From Lachnospiraceae bacterium UBA7196 (GTDB lineage: Bacteria; Bacillota; Clostridia; Lachnospirales; Lachnospiraceae), in assembly GCA_002490835.1 (NCBI GenBank), contig DKUU01000025.1, positions 1 to 64,000 on the forward strand: DNA of 64,000 bases, read 5' to 3'. Under the pieces are notes generated by a model. That model was not told where the DNA came from. It was given only the letters and a program-made list of their open reading frames with translations, and did not search any database. Numbering within the stretch: the stretch's first letter is position 1; every line of letters begins with the position of its first letter. Positions 51,150 to 59,800 of this stretch are shown here, in pieces. The position numbers were made by a program, and so were the translations under genes.

Positions 51150-52614
51150 GATGTATAACCCATTTCCCCTTTTTAGTAGGGCCGACATGTTCCAATATTC
51201 CCGTCCGTTTTAATATTTCCACATAGTATCTTGCTGTACTATTTGTAACACCCAGTGCATTTGCAATCTTTTCTATAGACAATTCCGGCTCTAATTGTAA
51301 TATATCTATAATTTTACCGCTTATCTCAATATTTTGATTTTCTTTGCTGTTTTCTTTGCTGTTTTCTTTGTTGTTTTCTTTGTTCTTTTCTTTGCTGTTT
51401 TCTTTATCTGCTTTTTCCGGTCCCGTCTGCAATCCCGCTACATTTCCCATTGGAATCAATATTTCAAAAACTTCTCCTTCTATAAAAACCGGAGACTCGC
51501 CGGAATATAGTTTGGAATATTTATAGGTATTCCGCATACCTGATCCCAATTCATCCGCATAGCCAATCTCACGAAATACCTTCGAAATTGGCGGATTTTT
51601 GGGAAACGGCTCAAATTTATTAAGCTGTAATTCCCCATGCCCATGCGGCAGATTACTGTTTTTTGTAAATACCCGTTCTTTTTCAATCACAAATTGCGCC
51701 GTGTACGCGTTAGCGTAATCTCTATGCGCTAAAATGTTAGATATGACTTCCCGCAGAATTTTATCTCTTGCACTGACACTCCGATCACCATCAAGCACAA
51801 AAGTATCATTCAAATGTTTCTTGCCAAAGTCCATCAGCCGACGATAGCTGTCAATCAAATTTGTAATAATTACTTCCCTGTCATCGTAACGATCCACATT
51901 TTTTACCCGATATATAGCATCTGTTTTATACTGTGGCAACACGGACATAATTGTACTATCTTTTCCAAAGAGCAATATCGCTGCAAGTGTAATGCCTTCC
52001 TTCCCTGTATCAGGATCAGTTAATATAAGGCCGGAACTTCTGAGAATTTCTTCCTCATTCATATTTTCCCATGCGTGATTATCCACTCGCGATACCGCCA
52101 TTTTCTTTGCTCTTCGTATCACGTCTGAATCTAAAAATTCCATTCCCAGTTTAGGATACACTTTATTTACAAAATAAGTACTCTGCTTTCTGGCATACAT
52201 TTTGTACACCAGTTCCGCATTATCTGTAATATCAATATCTCCTTCATACGTTCTGTCCAAAATACGACCGTTCAAGCGCCTGACCTGTGTTCCTTCCGGA
52301 ATCCAGATATAAATAACCTTTTTTCCATCAACATCAAAAACTTCCGGCACAAGATACATTGACGGGTTAATCTTATTTGCATTATTAACAGAAGTGGTAA
52401 AATTTTTAAGCATCTTATCAATTTTTTGCGGATTAACTCCGACTATTTCCTTTGTGTCATCAATAACACCTAAAATCAAATGTCCGCCATTTCTATTATT
52501 AAAAGAACAAACAGATTCATAAACATCCTTATTTAAGCCATTCTCTGATTTCTTAAACTCAACATCTGTCTTTTCACCTGTTTGGATCAGTTTTTTGAGA
52601 TCATTTACTGTCAC
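51139..52614 (-). CDS. AlbA_2 (Schlafen-like) ATP-binding domain protein with winged helix
   Basis: 491 residues. The AlbA_2 domain is at the N-terminus (VEFKKSENGLNKDVYESVCS, FNNRNGGHLILGVID), followed by an ATPase-like regulator domain (LREVISNILAHRDYANAYTA, ELGSGMRNTYKYS), a basic KEN-repeat linker (KENSKEKNKENNKENSKEN) and a C-terminal winged helix. GTG at 52614 with GTAGGAGGT 6-7 nt upstream is preferred. It is AT-rich, unlike its neighbours. Such proteins are transcription regulators or, in some cases, defence proteins. Confidence 0.8.
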   Translation of the reverse strand: MTVNDLKKLIQTGEKTDVEFKKSENGLNKDVYESVCSFNNRNGGHLILGVIDDTKEIVGVNPQKIDKMLKNFTTSVNNANKINPSMYLVPEVFDVDGKKVIYIWIPEGTQVRRLNGRILDRTYEGDIDITDNAELVYKMYARKQSTYFVNKVYPKLGMEFLDSDVIRRAKKMAVSRVDNHAWENMNEEEILRSSGLILTDPDTGKEGITLAAILLFGKDSTIMSVLPQYKTDAIYRVKNVDRYDDREVIITNLIDSYRRLMDFGKKHLNDTFVLDGDRSVSARDKILREVISNILAHRDYANAYTAQFVIEKERVFTKNSNLPHGHGELQLNKFEPFPKNPPISKVFREIGYADELGSGMRNTYKYSKLYSGESPVFIEGEVFEILIPMGNVAGLQTGPEKADKENSKEKNKENNKENSKENSKENQNIEISGKIIDILQLEPELSIEKIANALGVTNSTARYYVEILKRTGILEHVGPTKKGKWVIHHGD

Positions 52615-52703
52615 CGGATTACCTCCTACTCCAATTTTTATAACTCCACCACCTATACCTATCACCATTATACCAGATGATAGCAAAAAAATATTTCTGA
52701 TTC

Positions 52704-53465
52704 TTACTCCCACCGATACCCGATCCCATACACCGTCTTGATCCGTTCCTGTGCGCCCAGCTTGTCCCGCAGGCGCTTCACCGCCACAGACAGCGTATTC
52801 TCATCCACAAAAGCCGCATCCACCGACCACGTAAAATCAAGAAGCTGTTCCCTCGTTAAAGTCGCATGTTTATTTTCAATCAGCATCCGCAAAATTCGCT
52901 GTTCCGTCTTGGAAAGTTCCACCTGCTCGTCCCCGTGGAAAAAAAGCATCTTCGCAAAGTGGAAGCGATAGGCGCCGTCTGTGATCCAATTATTTTCTGT
53001 CTGCGTCACCCGCCGAAGCTGCGTCTCCACCCGCGCCCGCAGCACCGCCAGACTAAAAGGTTTTGTAATATAGTCGTCCGCTCCGGCTTCCAAACCCGCC
53101 ACGATATCCGTTTCCATGTCGTTCGCCGTCAACATTATGACGCATGTGTCATATTTTGCTTTTATTTTTTGCAGAAAGTCAAAGCCGTTTCCGTCAGGGA
53201 GATTGACGTCCAGAATCACAAGGTCAAATGAGGGTTGTGCCATTTCCGCTTCATCAGGCAGCATCACGGCGGCGCTGTTTGCGTTCGCTTCATTATATTG
53301 ACGGCCCTGCCGATTCGCTCCATCAAGCAATTCCTCCGCCTCCCGCAAGGTGTGACAGCTCTCCGTCGTGGTGCTGTCGTTTTGCAGGGCACGGCAAAGG
53401 CCGCCCGCAAGCGGACGGTCATCCTCTATAATCAATATATGAAAATTTTTTCTCTGTTCTGTCAT
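52704..53465 (-). CDS. OmpR-family response regulator with an inserted segment
   Basis: 253 residues. The acidic pocket is EDD near residues 14-16, but phosphoacceptor Asp86 (ILDVNLPDG) comes about 32 residues later than usual because residues ~49-79 form an extra low-complexity stretch (QYNEANANSAAVMLPDEAEM). Thr and Lys (MLTAND, ITKPFS) and the winged helix (VYGIGYRW) are normal. ATG at 53465 follows GAGGA and is separated from the toxin stop by 0 nt (TAAATG). Confidence 0.9.
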   Translation of the reverse strand: MTEQRKNFHILIIEDDRPLAGGLCRALQNDSTTTESCHTLREAEELLDGANRQGRQYNEANANSAAVMLPDEAEMAQPSFDLVILDVNLPDGNGFDFLQKIKAKYDTCVIMLTANDMETDIVAGLEAGADDYITKPFSLAVLRARVETQLRRVTQTENNWITDGAYRFHFAKMLFFHGDEQVELSKTEQRILRMLIENKHATLTREQLLDFTWSVDAAFVDENTLSVAVKRLRDKLGAQERIKTVYGIGYRWE

Positions 53466-53726
53466 TTAATCCTCGTAATGTCCTTTGCAGGCTGCTATCA
53501 CAATCGCCCCGTCTTTTTCACGATAAACGATCCTGTTTTCCTCATCAATACGCCTGCTCCACCAACCATTATAATTCCCTTTTAACGGTTCCGGTTTCCC
53601 AATACCGCTAAATCGATCCCGCTGTATATCCTTTATCAGTAAATTGATGCGCTTCAACGCCTTTTTATCCTGCACCTGCCAGTAACAATAGTCTTCCCAC
53701 GCCTTTTCTTCCCAAAGTAATCGCAT
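53466..53726 (-). CDS. yoeB: YoeB-type toxin (Txe/YoeB family mRNA interferase)
   Basis: 86 residues, typical length. The ribosome-dependent RNase residues are visible: Glu of KPEPLKG, Arg of NRIVYR and the C-terminal His-Tyr of KGHYED. WSRRIDEENR is the family core. It starts by TAATG overlap with the antitoxin and ends directly at the response regulator start. It cleaves mRNA at the ribosomal A site when free of antitoxin. Confidence 0.92.
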   Translation of the reverse strand: MRLLWEEKAWEDYCYWQVQDKKALKRINLLIKDIQRDRFSGIGKPEPLKGNYNGWWSRRIDEENRIVYREKDGAIVIAACKGHYED

Positions 53727-53989
53727 TAATCCACCTCTATCAAATCATGCTCAACCATCTTTGCCCTTCCCGAATCGATATCTGCAATTACTCTTTCAAG
53801 ATATTTCATATTACTTTCCGAATAAAACGGATCGGCAGATACCTCAAACGGAATTCTTCTTTCTCTGGCAACTTTTTTTGCAAAAATGGTGAAAGCCGCC
53901 GTCAACGTCAATCCCATATCTGAACAGACCTGTTCCATGCTCTTCTTTAATTCTTCATCCATCCGAAAATTTACCATTGTCTGTGCCAT
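53726..53989 (-). CDS. relB: RelB/DinJ-type antitoxin
   Basis: 87 residues. The N-terminal ribbon-helix-helix (TMVNFRMDEELKKSMEQVC, LTLTAAFTIFAKKVARE) binds operator DNA; the acidic C-terminus should wrap the toxin. AAAGGAGCG precedes ATG at 53989. A promoter lies at 54013-54041. It is the first gene of the toxin-antitoxin/TCS run and probably autoregulates it. Confidence 0.92.
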   Translation of the reverse strand: MAQTMVNFRMDEELKKSMEQVCSDMGLTLTAAFTIFAKKVARERRIPFEVSADPFYSESNMKYLERVIADIDSGRAKMVEHDLIEVD

Positions 53990-54012
53990 AATATCGCTCC
54001 TTTCTTTTATTC

Positions 54013-54041
54013 AGTATAACATTGTGTAAAGCTTATGTCAA
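54013..54041 (-). promoter_or_regulatory. Sigma-A promoter of relB-yoeB
   Basis: Minus strand: -35 TTGACA (54041-54036), 17-bp spacer, -10 TATACT (54018-54013). The spacer contains TAAGCTTTA, a partial palindrome centred on AAGCTT that could be the RelB operator. Confidence 0.8.
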
Positions 54042-54103
54042 GCAATCGCTTTACTAAGTCTTTATGTCTAAGTTTCCCCACTAAAATGCTTTTTCAATCA
54101 CAC

Positions 54104-55876
54104 TTACTTCAATTCATTCGCCGTCACATAAAAATGATGATAAATCCCATCCTGCGCAAGCAGGCTCTCGTGCGTTCCTTCCTCCACGATGCCTTCCTCC
54201 GTCAACACCAGAATACGGTCAGAGTTGCGGATGCTGGACAGCCTGTGGGCGATGGTAATAGTCGTTCTTCCTTTCGCCAGCGCCTCCAATGACTTCGCCA
54301 CCTGAAATTCGCTCTCATTATCCAAGGCGGAAGTCGCTTCATCCATAATCAAAATAGGCGGATTTTTCAAAAACACCCTCGCAATGCTGATGCGCTGCTT
54401 CTGCCCGCCGGAAAGCTTCACGCCGCGCTCGCCCACATAGGTATCATACCCATCTTTTAAGGCCATGATAAATTCATGCGCACCCGCCTGCTTCGCCGCT
54501 TCGATGACCTCCTCCCGCGTGGCTTTCTCCCTGCCGTAAGCGATATTCTCATAAACCGTGCCGGAAAACAGATAAACGTCCTGCTGTACCATACCGATGT
54601 TCTGCCGCAGGCTCTTAAGCGTATAGCCGTGAATATTTTTCCCGTCCAGCAAAATCTCGCCCTGATCGATATCGTAAAACCGCGGAATCAGATTGCAAAG
54701 TGTGGTCTTTCCGCCGCCTGACGGCCCCACGATCGCGATCTTCTCCCCCTGATGAATCTCCAGATTTAAACCGCGGAACACCACGTTATGATCGTCAGGA
54801 TACTCGAAACTGACATTATGAAAAGAAATATTCCCCTTCGGATCAACGCATTCCACCGCGTCCGGCTCGTCAAAGATCTCGATATCGCTGTCCATAATCT
54901 GCACAAACCGTTCGATCCCCGTCATGCCACGCTGAAACTGCTCCGCAAACTCGATAATACGGCGGATGGTGGCAATCAGCGTGGTCACATACATCACATA
55001 GGCCACCAGATCGCCGGGCGCGATCTTGCCTTTCATCATAAATATGCCGCCCGCGATAAGCAGCACCAGATACATCAGACCGTCAAAAGCCCGCGTGGTC
55101 GTATGGAAGGCCGCCATAAACTTATAAGTCTCTTTTTTAATCTGGAAAAAGTTTTGATTATCCTGTTCGAATTTCTCCTTTTCCTTCTCCTCATTGGTGA
55201 ACGCCTTCACCACCTTCTGCCCAAGCAGACTGTCCTCGATGCGGGCATTCAGCTCGCCGATCTGCACGCGCTGTTTCCGAAACGCCTCCCGCAGCCGCAG
55301 ATTGATGACCGTGCAGACCGCCGCCATAATAGGCACGATGATAAAAATAATCAGCGTCAGCCCCAGACTGATCTGTGCCAGAATGATAAAGGAGATTACC
55401 GCCTTGATGCCCGCGATAAAAAATTCCTCCGGGCAGTGGTGGGAAAATTCCGTCACATCAAACAGATCGTTGGTGATACGCCCCATAATCTGCCCGACCT
55501 TGGTATTATTATAATACGTATCCGACAATTTCTGTAAGTGCGCATAAGCGTCCCGCCGCATATCCGTCTCGATCTGCGTTCCCATCACATGACCCGTGTA
55601 TGCCATATAAAAGTTCGCCACCGTATCGACGATGCGCAGACACAGGTAAAGCACTCCCAACCGAACAATGACTGATATGGTCAACGACGCCAGATCGTTC
55701 ATTCCCGTATTGGTGAGATAGCGGATGATCATCGGCAGCACCAATTCGCAGATTGTGGTCAGTCCCGCGCAGAGTAAATCGATCACCACGATCATCCAAT
55801 ACTTTTTATAATAGGGGAAAAACCGTTTCAGTAATTCTCCTGATGAATATCTTTTTCTGTTTTCTTGTGTATTCAT
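54104..55876 (-). CDS. ABC exporter, fused permease-ATPase (MsbA/LmrA-type)
   Basis: 590 residues. Six TM segments in the first ~310 residues, then an NBD: Walker A GPSGGGKTTLCNL, Q-loop VQQDVYLF, signature KLSGGQKQRISIARV, Walker B ILIMDEATSALD, switch His IAHRLSS. It works as a dimer, probably exporting lipids, drugs or peptides. Monocistronic. Confidence 0.95.
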   Translation of the reverse strand: MNTQENRKRYSSGELLKRFFPYYKKYWMIVVIDLLCAGLTTICELVLPMIIRYLTNTGMNDLASLTISVIVRLGVLYLCLRIVDTVANFYMAYTGHVMGTQIETDMRRDAYAHLQKLSDTYYNNTKVGQIMGRITNDLFDVTEFSHHCPEEFFIAGIKAVISFIILAQISLGLTLIIFIIVPIMAAVCTVINLRLREAFRKQRVQIGELNARIEDSLLGQKVVKAFTNEEKEKEKFEQDNQNFFQIKKETYKFMAAFHTTTRAFDGLMYLVLLIAGGIFMMKGKIAPGDLVAYVMYVTTLIATIRRIIEFAEQFQRGMTGIERFVQIMDSDIEIFDEPDAVECVDPKGNISFHNVSFEYPDDHNVVFRGLNLEIHQGEKIAIVGPSGGGKTTLCNLIPRFYDIDQGEILLDGKNIHGYTLKSLRQNIGMVQQDVYLFSGTVYENIAYGREKATREEVIEAAKQAGAHEFIMALKDGYDTYVGERGVKLSGGQKQRISIARVFLKNPPILIMDEATSALDNESEFQVAKSLEALAKGRTTITIAHRLSSIRNSDRILVLTEEGIVEEGTHESLLAQDGIYHHFYVTANELK

Positions 55877-56002
55877 GGGCTGCTCCTTATTTATAACGAA
55901 TCAACTGCCTGCTTAACCTCAGATTCTTATCTGATTTTTCAAATTTTCTTCTTTTCTGCGCCATTTTTCAGCCTGACTATCATTCGTATCAACGAGTTTA
56001 TG

Positions 56003-56662
56003 TCAGGTAAATATCTCCCCAAAAATCTTCTCCTCACACGTCTTTATAAATTCCGCCATGATCTCCTTTGTGCAAAACCGGTACCCGCTCACATCGACCG
56101 CATCTTTCCCGGTAAATTCCTTATATAAAAGGAAGTGCTTTTGCCGCGCAAGATCTTCCTCCAGAATACACCCTTCCACGCCGCAGACGTTTCCCTGTTC
56201 CAAAAGCCGCCAAATCTCCTGCGTTTCCTGATCATTCTGATACAGCCACAAGTCCATGCCCTTGGATTCTTTCCCATACTCTCCGTACACCTCGTCACGC
56301 TTGGCGCCCTGCTCCATTTTCTTCCGAAAAGGCGCCCAAATACATCTGTCGTTCTCCCAATCCGTCAGAAGGTGTGTGCAATATCCCGCCATAAAATCCC
56401 GGTTCGCGGCACCCTTATTCTCTTTCCAAAACTTACGGATCGCGTCCCGCCATCCCTCGCTGTCTAACGTCACACCCCAGCACGGACCAAACTTCCATAC
56501 ATGACTTTTCTCTTTCAGGGAAACGTCATATTCTTCATGGAAATGCACCGCATCCGGCGCGACGGAACCGAGCAGGAAATCCCTCGGCCGCTCTATGTAC
56601 CCGCCGCCCTCCCGCGAAAGCAGCCCGTATGCAATTTTTAGGTGAACCATCGGATAGGACAT
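56003..56662 (-). CDS. Zn-dependent phospholipase C-like protein
   Basis: 219 residues. HLKIAYG, LLGSVAPDAVHF, KSHVW and AGYCTHLLTDW place His and Asp residues as in zinc-dependent phospholipase C/S1-P1 nucleases of the PF00882 type. Length and lack of a signal peptide suggest a cytoplasmic or non-classical location. Substrate uncertain. Monocistronic. Confidence 0.65.
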   Translation of the reverse strand: MSYPMVHLKIAYGLLSREGGGYIERPRDFLLGSVAPDAVHFHEEYDVSLKEKSHVWKFGPCWGVTLDSEGWRDAIRKFWKENKGAANRDFMAGYCTHLLTDWENDRCIWAPFRKKMEQGAKRDEVYGEYGKESKGMDLWLYQNDQETQEIWRLLEQGNVCGVEGCILEEDLARQKHFLLYKEFTGKDAVDVSGYRFCTKEIMAEFIKTCEEKIFGEIFT

Positions 56663-56764
56663 ACCTTACCTCCACTTCAAACCGATTCTTCTCAGGCAAA
56701 ATCATTTATTTCCCAACCGCAGCCAGGATACATTCCATTATATACTGCGTATAAAATCGTGTCA

Positions 56765-56798
56765 AAACAAAAGGGCTGTCCGCTTGCAGACAACCCCC
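56765..56798 (-). terminator. Terminator of the BspA-like gene
   Basis: Minus strand: GGGTTGTC pairs with GACAGCCC (one GU) around an 8-nt loop and is followed by TTTTGTTTT. Confidence 0.75.
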
Positions 56799-56814
56799 TG
56801 TCAATCAAAATCAA

Positions 56815-59800
56815 TTACTGAAACAATCTGAAAAACCATGAGAATTTTCTCGCGGTAATCCTAAACTGCACGTTTTTACTTCCCCCATAACTGCCCTTAC
56901 CGATTATCTTTACTTTTGCCGTCCCTTTTTCCGTATTATTAACATAGCTGCCTTCTACGATTTCATAATCCGTGCCATACGTCAGTGTTTCCCTTCCAAT
57001 TTTTACAGTGATGCTGTCTTGATTCAGCGTAATTTTCTTCCCTGTATAAATTTGCGGGGAAATCCGGATCGTTGCCTTATTAAAATCGCATTTTGTTATG
57101 CGGTAAGACATCTTGCATTCTCCGCTGTACGCTCCTTTTCCTCTCACGGTAACCACGACATTGGTATCCGCCGGTACTTTGCTCTTACCCGTCAGTACCG
57201 TACCGTCCTCAAGCGCATAGATCACCGCTTTTTCATAATCCGTTCCCGCAGCAAGCTTCTTTCCGTCCGCATCCGTCAGCTCCGGCGCGCTAATGTATTT
57301 CCCCGCCCTGTCTGTAAACGATCTGTCGGCCACGCTCATCGTTACCGGAACCTCCGGATCGTCAAAACTTTTACTTACGATCGTAAAAGTTTTCGTGACC
57401 GTTCCTTTAAAGTTTCCTTTGCCTTTTATGGTAATAGCTGGCTTTCTTACAGTATTTGCGGATGTAACCGCTTTGTTGTTTTTATAGGAAAGCGTATAGT
57501 CCTTTCCCTCGATCAGCCTCTTACCTGCAAACGTAAGCTGCAAAGCCGGCCTGCTTCCGCCTTTCAAATATTTGGCAGTCATTGCACCGTCCAGCCCTTC
57601 GATCCGGTTTCCGGCATTTTCCTGCATATCATATGCGGCAATCTGAAACGTCTTTTTTATCACGCCGGTATAGGCGTTGATCCCCTTAATGGTAACGGAC
57701 GCTTTACCGGCATTGATATTGTTGGCATAAAGCAGTTCATAGTCGATATCCTTTTTGAGCGTCACGCCGCCTGCCTGTATGGAAAGGTTCAGCGTCTGCT
57801 CCGCGCCGTTATATATCCTATTCTCAATTCCTGATATCGTAAGATTTTTTAAGGGCGTACCCAGAATCTGAAACGCCACCTTCTTTGTTCCCGCATACGC
57901 GCCCGTTCCGGTCAGCACAATCGCAGCGGTTCCGGCTTCCACATTATTCTCATAGGAAATCGTATAATCAATATTCTCCGTAAGCGTATCTTTTCGATAC
58001 GTCACTACAGGCTTTGGCATAACTGCCTCCCCTGTATATTGCTGATTCGGTATCTTCTTTACAGACACTTTGCTGATTAACGTCGCCTTCGTAATGGTGA
58101 GTTTTACCGTACGGGTCCCGCTGAAATTACCGCCCGCTTTGGCCGTCAGCAGGATATCATAAGTCCCTGCTTCCTGAAACGCGCCCGCCGTACCCTGTGT
58201 CAGGGCCGGATAGGAAACCGTAAAATCCCTGCCGGCTGACAGCTTCTTCCCGTTAAACATCATGGTAACCGCTTTTTTCTGCACTCTCCCATTATAGGCA
58301 ATGGTGAGTTCCTGCGACGTGACGCTGCTGTCCGCTAAATTTACGGGAAGGATATTGAATGTAGCTGTTTCCGTTCCGGCAAAATTGCCTTTCCCCTTGA
58401 CCAGTACGGTGGCCGGTTTCGAAGAATCAGCGGAAATTACAGCCTTTGTGTTGTTTTTATAGCTGATCGTATAATCCTTACCCTCTCGCAACCGCCTGTT
58501 ACTGTCATAAACGCGCACTTCCGGTTTGATCGGACATCCTGTGTAAGTCATATCGCTTATACCGGCGATCCAGAGGCCGTTCGGAATCCCGCCTTCCGGA
58601 ATATCCTCTGCCGGAATATCGCTTTCCGGCTGATCTTCTCCGGGCGTATCTGCGCCGGTTTTTTCCCACTGCGCGTAAAGTGTGGTATTTTCCATATAAA
58701 TGCGGGTTTCATCCACTTTGATTCCATGTATTTTTGAAGTATACCAGCCCTTAAACGTATAACCGTCACGGACAGCGGTGGGCAAGGCCGCGAGCATGCC
58801 GTCGTCATCCGTGGCAATCACCGTCACAGCCTCGCCGTCTATCGTTCCGCCGTTTGCGTCAAACGTGATGATGCGAATATTATCAGGCGTCGATGCGCTG
58901 TCGCCGCGATAACTGTTATCCGCCCCGTAAACCGTCTCATTGATGCCTGCTCCCCATGCTTCCGCTTCGCCGTTACCGTCCGACTTATGCAAGACAAACG
59001 ATGCCTGCGCGTCAAATCCGCCTGATTCTATTGCCGTATCCGCTTTAATCGGTATATCTACGAATTTTCTTCTATCAATAAGCGTTTCCGCTTCATTATA
59101 ATATTCCAGCGTGAGCGTCATGCCGCCCTCTCCGGTTCCGATGACAGTGAGCTTGTAATCGGGAGAATAACCCAGCGTAAATACAACCTCCTCGCCCTCG
59201 CGCGCCACCGTACCAAAACTGGTCGTACCGGGATTTCTGCTGTCAAGCACCTCCCCGTTCAGCGCAACCGTCGCCTCGATCGGACACGCGAGCCGCGTAA
59301 CGATTTTTGCCGCCCCGTTTCCGCCGCGCACATTTGCCGCAGAGGCGGCTGTTCTGTTATAGTAGGAGCCATTGTTGGTATCATATATCTGCAGCGGGAT
59401 ACCGGACGGAACGATCACCGCCGCAAAATCCGCATATCTCGCATAGGAACCGACATAAAGATCATGATAAATACCCCCTGCGCCATCATCCCCGCCATTA
59501 TAACTAATATAATAAAAGCCGTCGCCATCCGCATCCTCCCCAAGGAATACAATGGAATGTGGCAGTTTATAATCTCCATAAACGTAATAATAGCGAAGCT
59601 GCTCCCCCGGATCCGCATAACTTCTTATAAAATCCCTGACACTGTTCCCATCAAAAGCGGCAGCGCTCCTCGCCTGCCCGCATGTCCCGTATATGTATGT
59701 TGTGGCGAAACACGCATACGACATACAGCCCGCGCTGGCGATATTATATCTGATCGTCCCCAGCTTCGCATCCGTCACTGTACTAGCCCAAAAAACCGGC

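Noticed and set aside
57019..57834. 271-residue plus-strand open frame
   Set aside because: Antisense to the repeated beta domains of the BspA-like protein; no ribosome binding site or family resemblance.
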